A stretch of 64,000 bases of DNA from Prosopocoilus inquinatus (GCA_036172665.1 CM069875.1:11736001-11800000); one strand, 5' to 3'. Shown: positions 8,789 through 18,992, numbered from the stretch's first letter. Program-made: numbers and translations. The notes: generated by a model from the sequence alone, not told the origin.

Positions 8789-10971
8789 TTTGCAAACTAA
8801 AACTAACTAAAACCTGATGATTGCATGCTCCACTTTTTCGGATAAACTTTATCCACCTGAAATAGTTAAAATTAAGATGCAATTATTCGACCCCGACGAA
8901 ATGAAAACTCCACGCATCAACACCCAGAATTAGTTAAGTACTATAAGTATTATGACTTTCAGCTACAAAAAAATGGTATTTACCGAAATTTGTCAAGCGC
9001 TTTTGTATTAAGGAGTTACATTTAGTTATTTAATTTACAATAAAAAGGAAATTACCTACTTTACCTCCTTCGTGGAGTAAAAAATTAAGGGAACTACCAC
9101 AAATAGTTAAAAAGTAGTTGCATTAGGACTAACATTTTTTCCTGTGTAGTACATAGTAACCCTATTCAGAAAATAATGTTATATGTAATAAGAGTATTAA
9201 TTAACATGACCTAATCGTTCAAATTAGACATATTTACTCGAAAAGTCAAGATACTCGTGTCCTAATTTGCAACTTATAAGAAAAACAACTTCTGTAAATG
9301 TTTGTCGACAACAACCATTGTTGTCTAAAAATAATAATCGTTTAGTACTAACAAAACTGTTTTCTTGGTTTTGCGACGCTACCTACATTGTTAATTCATC
9401 CGGTGCCTTAATCTTTTGCACTATTTTGATCTAGGGTGATAATTGTCGTTGCGTGAAAATAAACTGCAAAATATTTTACTGCAAATATTTGCGTGTTGCT
9501 AAAAAATTAGTTTGGATAAAAATAATTTGCGAACGCACGGTAAATTCCGGATTTCTTTGTAAAAAAATCTATGCAGTGAACTTATTTATTCAAAAATTAC
9601 TCAAAAATACAACAAAATATGTACAGTATCTTTTAAAAAGTGTACTATCAGAAAGCACAAATTAATCACTCCGAACCAAATTAAGTAATTGAGAAATAAG
9701 AAAGAATTTCCTGTTTTCCTTTCGTATTGCTTTAGCGGATAATCTAAACCCACCAGTATTTCTTCACACTGAGTATTCAGAGTGAGAGACTTTTTTTCAT
9801 TTTTGGAGAGGGGTCTGTAATTTCCTATTTAGCTATAACTTTTAATTCTAAATGACTTATTCTTATGATATTTCCTGACCATTCTTCCTATGATATTTCC
9901 TGATACTTTATTCTCATGCGGTCTTCATTTCTTGGTGTCAAGATGAATTTTATCTGACATTTTCCAATTTGACTTTTAGGGATGCGAAAGCGTTCTACGC
10001 CAATATATTTTTATAAAAATCGATAATGAAAAACTCCTACCGATAGTACACTTAGTACACTTTTTGAAAAACATTGTATGCAATTTTAATAATTAGTTAC
10101 TGTCATTGATAAATTTATGTACTCTTGCGGCATAGAAATAATAATCGTATGGAATGCATATCGCCGACTACGCCTGTTGGAATCGTAAGGTAGGCAATTT
10201 ATGTGCTTCTAAGGGCAAGATTGCGGGAAAATACATGTAGCCATGTTTTTTTCCAGTTGTTTTGTAAAGTAAGCTGAGCTCAAAACACATTTTTCAATAG
10301 GAATTGACAGTCACTTGCCTTCAGGTGTCGTGTTGGTTGCCTAACTTACGTTACCAACACGATTGCCGTGTAATTCGCATAGGGAAGCGCACTCCATATT
10401 GTCTATACCAGACAAGGAGCGGATGACCTGAGGTTTTACTTAAGGTTATTCAAACCGTAATTATTATATTAAAATTATTTTTATGGAATCTTGTAAGTAT
10501 TTATTTTGTATTATATATACATTCATTCAACGACTTTTAAGGTCTCGGGCAATGCAAATCGCCTGCATTCGTCATCAAAAACCTCAATTCCGCCGCTCAC
10601 TGATACCAGAGTACCGCAAGTGGTTAGGTAACGTTGATAGGTAATACCCGGTTAATGGGGTATTGTACACCCGGTACCACGTAATACTCGTTACCGGGTG
10701 TCTCCCGGTACCAGATAACACTTGTTACCGGGTAAGCCAAGTTATAGGTAGGTTACTCCCGGTAAAAATCTTTACCTGGCACAACATTTCTCACAAAACA
10801 GATGCAGAACTTATGCCGTAAAAAACCTCAATTCAGACTGTCAACCCGGTTGAGAAGTGCTACTTGTTACCTAGTCGTAGTAGGTACGTATCGCATCGCT
10901 ATACCTTGTCGATTAACCTAGTAACCGATAACTAGGTAGGTAATTGTGCACTACCCTGGTCTATACTTTAA
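8789..10971. other. Intergenic stretch without recognised genes
   Basis: No protein family or RNA gene is recognised. The 70-residue open frame at 9453-9665 is basic, low-complexity and without known motifs. From 10640 to 10770 the words CCCGGTA and TACCGGGT recur, including a perfect 10-bp inverted pair (10667-10676 and 10692-10701). Confidence 0.5.
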
Positions 10972-11331
10972 AGCCCGATTTAGAGATTGACGCCCGTTCG
11001 CACGACGCACCCGTTTGCGCAAAAGTAATCGTTGACGGAAACACTATCGCAATATGTATTTTATAGATCAGCGTCGCACAGTGGTCTCGCGAAATAATTC
11101 GAGAAATTAAGTCTTCATATATTACGTAAATGAAAATAATTCTGTTAACCCTCACCGCCCGTCTACCTTAAAATTACATACTGCCCGTCTGGGGTCACTT
11201 TTGACCCCAAACCTAAAATTGCGTTGGTTTGCTATAAAAAAACGTATTTTTCATGTTAATGTTTAAAGATATATATTGATTAGTCTGTATGTGATAGTTG
11301 TTAATAAACTTTAATAAACTATATATACAAG

Positions 11332-11479
11332 ATTTTAGAAAATCTTTCATTATGCTTTGACAGCAAGCATGGCCGCCTTGCATGGGGGACTCATTAGGAG
11401 CAAATCCCGCTTCAATTTGTCTATCCTACTGCAATGTTAGGTCAAAAAGCGATAGTAAGATGTCGCTATTTTATATGTT
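11332..11479 (+). mobile_element. Ribozyme repeat copy R4, 5'-truncated
   Basis: A 148-bp copy beginning near CTTTCATTATGCTTTGACAG and ending at the shared terminus GCTATTTTATATGTT. It is flanked by the exact 12-bp duplication TATATATACAAG (11320-11331 and 11480-11491). It lacks the ribozyme half. A constant 3' end, variable 5' end and a long duplication are the signs of target-primed reverse transcription. Confidence 0.85.
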
Positions 11480-11574
11480 TATATATACAAGCTAAACTAT
11501 ATAAACAAAATGAATTTTAAAGCAAATTTATTTATGAGGTGAATACTTTGCTGTAGTAAATATATTAGTCTGAG

Positions 11575-11869
11575 CCACTGTCATCTAACGTTAAACTAGA
11601 ACATGTAAAACATAATGTGCGCATTTCAAGGTGCTCCTTACAAACGAATTTACTGCACATATCACATAAAATATTTGTTTTTCTGTCTGCTTGCCGTGGA
11701 TAAATGCTGCATCTTCCTGGTTTATTTTGTGGTAGGTCCGGGTGTTTGTATTGTTGAAGTCAGTTTCCAAACCCTGCATTTTCAATGGCCTTATGAATTT
11801 TCCTTGTCTTGGATTGGGGATATTGAATTCTATTTTCTATTTCTTGTTTTACTAATTCCTCGCCTAGTT
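11575..11869 (-). pseudogene. piggyBac transposase C-terminal cysteine-rich domain (out of frame)
   Basis: Downstream of the main frame, the minus strand reads through ELVKQEIENRIQYPQSKTRK and then RKTNILCDMCSKFVCKEHLE and LCFTCSSL before a stop. This is the Cys-rich tail that piggyBac transposases use to contact the terminal repeats. It is not in the frame of the catalytic ORF ending at 11870, so at least one frameshift near 11770-11880 separates them. Confidence 0.7.
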
Positions 11870-12835
11870 CTAGTAAGAAGCGGCGTCTTCCAGTTTTATT
11901 TTTGTATGTATTTCAAGCTCAGAAAATAATACGTAAGCATTAATTCCAGCAAAATCCACAAGATCAAAAAATACTGCAAGTGGCCATCTTCTTGTCGATC
12001 TTTTTGTTGAATAGGTTCTAGCTGTTTGATCTATAGTATCAACACCGAATTTGGTGGAATTATAATTTAGTATTACTTCCGGTTTTCTGTGCTCTTCGTC
12101 GGATACGTCAAATCTATTATGTTGAGCAGACAACAAAACTACAGCCTTTCCTTTTTTAGGAACGTAAGAAACTAATAATGTATTGTTGGCATAAGCAAAA
12201 ACGGATGATTTCTCTTCACGAAATTTTGACGGCAGCATACAGGTAGGAAGCTCTTTACAGTTTTTACGGACAGTTCCGACAAGAGTTAATTTTTGTTTCA
12301 ATAATTCCTGCCCAAGACTGTAGCTAGTAAAGAAGTTATCAGTAGTAATATTGCGACCAGAGCCGTTTAGGTGCGTTACCAAATCTAACACCACCCGCTT
12401 TCCTTGTTCCTGTTCCTTTGTGTTTCCTATTTTGCCAGAATATATTTGCAGGTTTGTAATGTATCGAGAGTCACAGTCTACAGCCATCCATATTTTTATA
12501 CCATATTTTCCCGGCTTTGAAGGAATATAAACCTTGAAACCACATCTTCCTCTAAAAGTACAGAGGTGTTCGTCCACAGTAATATTTGGACCTGGTATAT
12601 AAGCATTCTTGCATTGACTAAAGAACATATTAGTTATTTCAGCTATAGGTTCAATCTTGGTCTTAGTTGCTTCTTTTCTAACTTGTCGTGTACCTCTGTC
12701 ATCAAATCGTAGACAGCTAAGTATGCTCGTGAAACGATGTCTGGACATTGTAGCTCTAAAAATTGGATAACCGTACTTTTCTGACCAAAATTCTTTTAGA
12801 TCTTTCCCGTGACCCTTCTGAATACCATAAAGCAA
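11870..12835 (-). CDS. piggyBac transposase, catalytic DDE domain
   Basis: A 321-residue frame covering the DDE_Tnp_1_7 domain. All three catalytic aspartates expected of piggyBac enzymes are present: D88 in NITVDEHL, D166 in NITTDNFFTS and D266 in KFGVDTIDQ, with RRWPLAVFFDLVDFAGINAY after the third. The enzyme excises the element without a footprint and inserts it at TTAA. The listed start is only the first Met of this frame; the true protein starts in the frame at 13309, and the join (12836-12925) contains frameshifts. The whole may be a recently inactivated gene; a sequencing or assembly error is another explanation. Confidence 0.88.
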   Translation of the reverse strand: MLYGIQKGHGKDLKEFWSEKYGYPIFRATMSRHRFTSILSCLRFDDRGTRQVRKEATKTKIEPIAEITNMFFSQCKNAYIPGPNITVDEHLCTFRGRCGFKVYIPSKPGKYGIKIWMAVDCDSRYITNLQIYSGKIGNTKEQEQGKRVVLDLVTHLNGSGRNITTDNFFTSYSLGQELLKQKLTLVGTVRKNCKELPTCMLPSKFREEKSSVFAYANNTLLVSYVPKKGKAVVLLSAQHNRFDVSDEEHRKPEVILNYNSTKFGVDTIDQTARTYSTKRSTRRWPLAVFFDLVDFAGINAYVLFSELEIHTKIKLEDAASY

Positions 12836-12925
12836 CCTAGACCCAAAAATGCCAAAAAATCACTACGTTGTAATTCCTTCCAATTTTTTAGGCTTGACTT
12901 CTTTTCCTTTTGTTCATTTGTCCTT

Positions 12926-13309
12926 TCATTTGTGTGCAAGCATATTTTGTCTATGATTTCGTTCGTCATAAATGTTTAAATGTTTTGATATACCAGGAAT
13001 TTGTTTTATAATATTCCTTGACTGTGTCTTCTTACGTCCTGGCTCCATACTACTCCACTGTATTATTCCATCCTTGCTAATCCAAACTTCTTCATTCCCG
13101 TCTTCATTATCAGTATCTGAGCTGCTTAGATTTGCTGCATTTGCTTCGACTACCTGCAGTTCAGTGAAATCTTCGTTTGCATCACTACCATCGCTCGCGT
13201 TGTCTATGATCTCAAAATCAGAATTGTATACATCCATCAAAGCTTGTTCTTCACTGTAGCCTCTTGCAAAGTTTATATTATAATTCGCCATAATAAATTT
13301 TCGTATCAC
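12926..13309 (-). CDS. piggyBac transposase N-terminal acidic region
   Basis: A 127-residue frame upstream of the catalytic ORF. It is acidic and serine-rich (SSSDTDNEDGNEEVW) and ends in the WSSMEPGRKKTQSRN-type linker that precedes the dimerisation domain in piggyBac proteins. It ends at a stop shortly before the sequence KNWKELQRSDFLAFLGL, which is readable in another frame. Together with the downstream ORF it gives nearly the normal transposase length. Confidence 0.75.
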   Translation of the reverse strand: MIRKFIMANYNINFARGYSEEQALMDVYNSDFEIIDNASDGSDANEDFTELQVVEANAANLSSSDTDNEDGNEEVWISKDGIIQWSSMEPGRKKTQSRNIIKQIPGISKHLNIYDERNHRQNMLAHK

Positions 13310-13379
13310 TTATCACTCAGTAAAACTTTGAATGAGAACGCTTCCCATGGAGCTACATTTATAAGTATTGACTATTGGC

Positions 13380-13610
13380 ATGTTTCATGTTATAACTTGC
13401 AGAAACATGAATTATTACATGTTTGTGCATAATATTACACAAAATTACGAAACATACTGCGACACACAACGAACAGTCACAACGAACAAATCACAACTTG
13501 CAGAAACAGGAATAACTATAAGTTTATATCGAATCTTATTTATTATTATCCAATTACAAAAAAATAGATTTCAACAACCAACTAACAAACCCCAACTTGT
13601 AAAAACATGA
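13380..13610. repeat. Three diverged copies of an AACTTGCAGAAACATGAA word
   Basis: Related words begin near 13394, 13493 and 13588, about 95-100 bp apart, between the transposase start and the right end of the piggyBac element. They may be transposase binding or promoter repeats; nothing proves either. Confidence 0.4.
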
Positions 13611-13898
13611 AAAACTGCAAATTTATGCTAAACATCATTCCAAACTTCATAAAAACGTAGCTAAGAATTTATTACGTATTACCCACCTGGGGTCAAAATT
13701 AACCCCAAACGCATATTTTGTGGCATACATATGTTTTACTACAACAAAAACAAAAAAAAAACAATTGTGACGGTGTTCTATGAAGTTAGATAGAAGCATA
13801 TCTAGGGGTGTAAGACAATACACCCGGAATAAACATAAAAAAATAGATTCTAGTTTACGAGGGATCAAAAAAGACCCCAGACGGGCGGCGAGGGTTAA

Positions 13899-14843
13899 TA
13901 AACATCTCAAAGAATATGAAAAAAATATAGGTTTGCATAAATATTGTTTTAATTCTGAATAAGCGATTGGGAAACTTATTAATTTATTAAATCGTCATTC
14001 GTGTTGCAATTATAATCATATACTGAATAAGTAACACATTTGTTTCTATTCTGTCTTTAATGTAAATATTTTTTTGGCTTGCCAAATTACTTGCAAGTCA
14101 AACAAAAATAATTTCAGAAATTAAGTGGACCCACAAAAAAAGGCAGATGTTTGCAGATGTGGAAATGTTTTTTTTTGTTTGTTTTAAGATCAATATATAT
14201 TCAAAATTCATTATTAAAAAAAAACAAAGTGCAACTGTGCGCAACTTTCTTATTTTCAATTTTTTTTGTGATGCACTACAACTGTTAAACACACTTGGTA
14301 TGCAAAAAAAATATTGGAAGAGATCTGAACTCTTTTCTTAACTGAAACAAATATATTATTAAATGAAATAAAAATCTTAACTTACAGTTCCCTGTTATAT
14401 GCCTCGGAACCCCCGTTCTGCATGTAAAACTAGGGTTTCCCCTATTAAATTATTTTAATTCTCTGATTTTAAAAATTAAATAAACTCACAAAAAGGTAGG
14501 TCTCTGCAGATTTTGAAATGTCCTTTTGTGTGGTGTGTGTTAAAATAAATATATTATTGAATAAAAAAAAACAATTTCCGATTTCCAATTAGGTTCCGCA
14601 GAAAAATTGATGTACCACAAATAAAATAAATGGTTTATTAGTTAAATTAGTTTTTATTTTTAAATGAATAAAACATATGCATGAAGAGATAATTTTATAA
14701 ATTTAAAGAATTATTAACGTTCTCTAAGAAAAGAACCGCAAAACGCTTTTTCATTGTTATTTAATTTAGGAAAGAATTAGTTGAAGTTTATAATAATCTA
14801 ATAATAAATTTACATATTAATTTTGAAGCAAATCTTTTTTTAC
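13899..14843. other. Spacer inside the outer TTAA element
   Basis: No gene is recognised. Two diverged direct copies of a segment including GGCAGATGTTTGCAGAT / GGTAGGTCTCTGCAGAT, both with AAATG after, lie about 365 bp apart (near 14140 and 14505). Confidence 0.4.
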
Positions 14844-14857
14844 TTATATTTATTTTA

Positions 14858-15279
14858 AAAAAATTTTTGTGCAAATCGTTTTTGATTGCAGCGAAAACCT
14901 CGAGCAGCCTCTGGACAGCTGTTTCAGCCCTGCTTGGGGCTTCTTCAGCAGAGACGTAGCTCGACATTCCCACTGCAGACCAAAAACGACTTGCCCAATT
15001 TATTCGCAATTGCGATAAAAGAATGATGAACATATAAAATAGCGACATCTTACTATCGCTTTTTGACCTGACATTGCAGTAGGATAGACAAATTGAAGCG
15101 GGATTTGCTCCTAATAAGTCCCCCATGCAAGGCGGCCATGCTTGCTGTCAAAGCATAATGAAAGCAAGCATGGCCGCCTTGCATGGGGGACTTATTAGGA
15201 GCAAATCCCGCTTCAATTTGTCTATCCTACTGCAATGTCAGGTCAAAAAGCGATAGTAAGATGTCGCTATTTTATATGT
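14858..15279. mobile_element. Ribozyme repeat copy R5, inverted dimer
   Basis: It is flanked by the exact 14-bp duplication TTATATTTATTTTA (14844-14857 and 15280-15293). A complete minus-strand unit of about 305 bp (14862-15166) is followed, after a flip within GCATAATGAAAGCAAGCATGG, by a partial plus unit ending at the shared terminus GCTATTTTATATGT. It carries one hammerhead on the minus strand. It is inserted in the outer TTAA element and is one of the best preserved copies. Confidence 0.88.
14900..14964 (-). ncRNA. Hammerhead ribozyme, type I, copy R5 (best preserved)
   Basis: On the minus strand: stem I outer TCGAGC/GCTCGA and inner CUCUG/CAGAG, CUGAAGA, stem II AGCCC/GGGCU with loop CAAGCA, GAAA, then ACAGCUGU and cleavage expected after GUC, between 14914 and 14913. 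Every core residue and every stem pair of the model is present. Stem III is only three pairs with a two-base loop, but ACAGCUGU is self-complementary, so two RNAs, or two units of one RNA, could pair there. Confidence 0.88.
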
Positions 15280-15293
15280 TTATATTTATTTTA

Positions 15294-16081
15294 TTTACCT
15301 AATACAGTTGATCTTTTCAATTAAATTTTCTGTGAAAAATTTAGCATGTTTATGAGGGGGGCTTGTATATACATACATTCATGAAAATATCATCCACGAG
15401 TAGTTGAATGCACTCGTATCACTGCTCGTGTTTCGTATTCTTATTTTTTGAGGGGCCGGGGGGGGGGGGGGGGGGGGGTAGAAACAATACTTTTACTTTA
15501 GCAATTACCTGTCAACTCCTGGACAACATCAGATAAACACAGAAATAATATGTTATGGCGAAAGCAGTGGTTTTAAAATGTGTGACTGCTAGAAAGAAGT
15601 CGGGAAACACTGTATTATAGTACAAAATTATTCGTTTGTTATCACTGTATGCTTTACATTTCTTGACAATTTGTTTCATTACGAAAAAGAACTATTTAAG
15701 TAGAATTCATAATTATTTCGCGCTAAAACTGCAATCCGGACCACTGTGCGTCGCAAACGGTTCGCAAATATCAAAGTCCATCGCATATCGACATTAAAAA
15801 GGATCAATTACAATAAAAATATTTAAAATACTTACAAATCAATAATTATTTTACCTCCAATTGTAAATTTCAATACAATTTCTGAATATTTCATTCTCAA
15901 AATGACATCTGACGCAGGCGCAAGCGCGAAACATAAATCATGACTAACTTTTTTTCGGACGGTTACGATCCTGCGGTTACCAAGACGAACAGCGTCAATT
16001 TTTAAATTGCTTAACTTATTAACGAAGGCTGAGGTTTTGGCGGTAGCGTTATGCGTACGGGCGTCAATCTATAAATCGGCC
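15294..16081. other. Right part of the outer TTAA element
   Basis: Non-coding. It contains a run of 21 G (15458-15478) and, from 15700 on, the right inverted arm of the outer element. Confidence 0.5.
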
Positions 16082-16419
16082 TTAAGTATTGCGGCTTTAA
16101 AATTTCTCACGATTTTTTGTCAAGTAGTCTGATTTTGTCGAAATTTTAGTTTTGTCAACCAGACTTTCTCTTCAAATTTGACACTAATGACATAACATTG
16201 ACAAGTCATTTGGTTTTCACATTTGGTTATATTTTAACTGTGAACTGCAGCAAAGTAAAATATTAGAATGAAAGTAATAAAATTTAATAGAAAAATAAAA
16301 GAAGGAAAACTCTTTTACCTCAGAAAGCATGTGACTTGGTATTTTAAAAATTTAAACTTTAAAATTTGATGAACAGATAAAACAGAGAATTAGTTCAGAG
16401 TTCAGTGAGATACGAGTAA

Positions 16420-16737
16420 TGCTTGGTTTATACAGTCACTAAAACTAAAACTAAAAATTAACTAAAACTATGCAAAAGTTTCCGTTTATACAAGCAAAAA
16501 TTACGCATGCTCGTTGCACACTTAGCTGTGAAAATTCCGTGGAGAGAATATTAAGTGGAGAGAAAGTACAGTCAAATTTACGGTCATCCCGCCTTTTCCA
16601 CTAAGAATTGAAATAACCGAATTCTTAATTTTTAATGAAGTTGTATAAATCGCTTCGTATCAGTACGGCCTTTTATTTTCTTAGTTGATAGTTATTAATG
16701 TTTAGTTATTAGTTTTAGTGACTGTAGAAACCACACT
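16420..16737. mobile_element. MITE with TAA duplication (TIR GGTTTATACAGTCACTAAAA)
   Basis: Ends TGCTTGGTTTATACAGTCAC and AGTGTGGTTTCTACAGTCAC, inverted over about 30 bp, are flanked by TAA (16417-16419 and 16738-16740). The 318-bp interior is non-coding. Harbinger-like on the basis of the duplication only. Confidence 0.65.
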
Positions 16738-16921
16738 TAAGACGTGTTTGCTGTACTCCGACAAATTTTCAAATATTTATGGTAGTTTAAATTTTTTCTC
16801 TTGCTGTGAATACTACCAAAAGTGCAGTAGTAGTGTTTAAAAGTTCTTCGCTGACTTGCAACCTTGGCTGAATATTTCAATGTCCTGAAGGTACAAATTA
16901 CAGAGTAAGGAAGCCGAAGAT

Positions 16922-17431
16922 ATGAGTGAAACAGTAAAAAAGTCAGTAAAAGAACTTCTTTGTGATCAAGAATTCATCAACGCATTTGCTACCAAAATAA
17001 CTTCGGCAGTGATGCTTAAAATCGAAGAAAGATTTGATCATCTGACTCGTGACATTACCGAAATACAAAATTCCTTAATACAGGAAAAAAAAGAGAGAGC
17101 CAGTGCTGAAACCAACTTCATCAACAACTTCAAAAAACTTGAAGCGGAAATGTCAGAACTCAAGAAAACCAATAAAGCAAATCGCAAAATGATGGATTAA
17201 TTAGAGCAGTATTCACGGCGTCTACCTATTTTTGGTAAACCTAAAGAACCAAATGAAAATTGCTCAGAATTGGTGATCAACTTTTTTAACGACAAATTAA
17301 ATTTGAATGTCGGAAGATGTTTTTGATCGATACCATCGCATCGGCAAGTTATCCAACAAAAGCAGGCCTATAATTATTAAATTCGTAAGCTATAAATTTC
17401 GTAATTTAGATCATCTAGAAGCTGAACTAAT
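16922..17431 (+). pseudogene. LINE ORF1 (family A), broken
   Basis: A 92-residue frame with heptad-like coiled coil (about residues 45-88) ends at a stop at 17198-17200. The same reading continues as LEQYSRRLPIFGKPKEPNEN and then, with further shifts, FDRYHRIGK-like and VSYKFRN-like blocks. This is the layout of LINE ORF1 proteins (coiled coil, then RRM-like domain) that coat the retrotransposon RNA. It is cut at about 17432 by an inverted-repeat element. ORF2 of this family is not seen. Confidence 0.7.
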
Positions 17432-18081
17432 ATTTACTTCTGGTGGAGTGTTGGGAATTATTCGGTGATAAAAAATGCCTTTTCACAAAGGGTCATACAA
17501 AAGAACATGTTATACAGTGTGGCCCAACGAAAACAAAACATACCGAATATCTCCCAAGAAAATGCAAGAACAGATCGATTTATCCTAGGGGGACACTTTT
17601 TTATTCTCTACCCAGCTGTCATACGTCATTCCCCTCCCTCGTATCTCTCTAACAAATAGAATTTAAATAGGAACTGTTCCATAATTGAAAAGGTAATTTT
17701 ATGGAGAATTCAGCAATGTGAATATGAATAAGTATCCGAAAATTCGATTTTAGCGATCTCTTTCGAGATAAAATGTGGTTACGTAATCCAAAGTATGATA
17801 ACTCATATGAAAGCTAATTTTCCTAGTAATACAATTTTTATGTCGAACCTCGTTTTCAGATATTTTAGTCAATTTTTACAAAATGACATTACTTTTACGA
17901 AATGTCATTTCGCCCATTGTATTACTAGTATAATTAGCCTTCATATGAGTTATCACACTTTGGATTACGTAACCATATTTTTTCTCGAAAGAGATCGGTA
18001 AAATCGAATTTTCTGATTTTCATGATTTCTGATTCAAAAAGTGATTTAGATCTTCCCAATACTCCACCAGAAATAGTAAAT
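17432..18081. mobile_element. Inverted-repeat element with a second inner inverted repeat
   Basis: Outer ends TTCTGGTGGAGTGTTGGGAA and its near complement TTCCCAATACTCCACCAGAA face each other. Inside, arms of about 95 bp (17739-17833 and 17919-18012) form a long stem with AAATGACATT/AATGTCATTT at the loop. No coding sequence. It interrupts LINE family A. Confidence 0.65.
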
Positions 18082-18323
18082 CGGGTTGCAAAAAGAGCAT
18101 AGTCTTTAACACTACAAAATTATTTTCTTAAGCTCGAAAAAATGTCACTTTCGTCACTCGTTGAACAATATACACTACACGTGTACATGCGCCAAGAGTA
18201 GATCACGCGTGTGTCGCTCCCACGAAATTCTCATTTTTAAGTGTAACGGTGGTGATACAAATTTCAAATTTACTGTGCAACATCTTGACATAACGTACTT
18301 TTGCTATAAATAGTTAAGGTAAA

Positions 18324-18992
18324 ATGCCTACATACACAAGAGAGCAAATCTCGGAAATAAAATCAATGATTAAGGAAACCATTAGCGACATTTTGCTGGA
18401 CGATGTTTACTTATCAAGGCTCCCTGAAAAAGTTGTTCAGAAAAGTGGACTCGATATCCTACAAGAAAAGGTAAATAAATATGAAGACAACTTACGTCGA
18501 CTGGAAACAGAAATTGACACTTTGAAAACCGCACTTGATGAACAGGAACAATATTCCCGTCGTAATTGTATACGTATTTTTGGTATTTCCCAAGAGCCTG
18601 AAGAAAACTTAGAGGAGAAGTTGCGTAATATCTTACAAAATAAGATGAAGACCCCATGGAATCCTGAAGCCATTGATAGGTTTCATCGTATTGGTAATCC
18701 TATCCAGGGTAAGCAACCAGTTATAGTCAAATTAGTTAGATATGCCCACAGAGAAGAAATTTTGAAAAATAGAAAATGTTTGAAGAAATCTGGTATTACC
18801 ATTACTGAAGATTTAACGAGAACAAAGCATGATTTACTAAAAAAATGCTGGCAGAAATTGGGCCATCACAATGCTTGGTCGGTCGGAGGAAAAATTCATG
18901 TGAAGTATGTGGTTAATGGCACCGGCGGCGGCGTCATGGCAAGAAAGATTATCAAGAGTGTTGACGATTTGAACTTGATTGTTATGGCATAG
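18324..18992 (+). CDS. LINE ORF1 protein (family B), intact frame
   Basis: A 222-residue protein with a coiled coil at about residues 45-80, an EQYSRRNCIRIFGI motif at the start of an RRM-like domain (about 75-160) and a C-terminal domain with ITEDLTRTKHDLL. This is the Transposase_22/L1-ORF1-like arrangement, an RNA chaperone that binds LINE RNA. It starts at the first ATG of an uninterrupted frame. ORF2 follows after 237 bp on the same strand. The intact frame suggests a younger copy than the family A neighbour 1 kb upstream, with which it shares the QYSRR motif. Confidence 0.85.
   Translation: MPTYTREQISEIKSMIKETISDILLDDVYLSRLPEKVVQKSGLDILQEKVNKYEDNLRRLETEIDTLKTALDEQEQYSRRNCIRIFGISQEPEENLEEKLRNILQNKMKTPWNPEAIDRFHRIGNPIQGKQPVIVKLVRYAHREEILKNRKCLKKSGITITEDLTRTKHDLLKKCWQKLGHHNAWSVGGKIHVKYVVNGTGGGVMARKIIKSVDDLNLIVMA

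Larger units (their letters stand above)
11149..13894 (-). mobile_element. piggyBac-family transposon, nearly complete
   Basis: It is flanked by TTAA (11145-11148 and 13895-13898), with terminal repeats CCCTCACCGCCCGTC and CCCTCGCCGCCCGTC and internal repeats of the type GACGGG and GGGGTCAAAA close to both ends. The 2.75-kb length and the minus-strand transposase are typical of an autonomous element. The transposase is broken into at least three frames, and a ribozyme repeat (11332-11479) lies between the coding region and one end. Confidence 0.9.
10972..16081. mobile_element. Outer TTAA-flanked inverted-repeat element, now hosting piggyBac
   Basis: TTAA at 10968-10971 and 16082-16085 flanks inverted ends AGCCCGATTTAGAGATTGAC and GGCCGATTTATAGATTGACG. 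Further inward, CAGTGGTCTCGCGAAATAAT at the left pairs with ATTATTTCGCG and GGACCACTGTGCG at the right, so the arms extend to about 150 bp on the left with gaps. The element is now 5.1 kb, mainly because of nested insertions; its own sequence is about 1.9 kb and codes for nothing recognised. TTAA targets suggest a piggyBac-type enzyme moved it. Confidence 0.65.
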
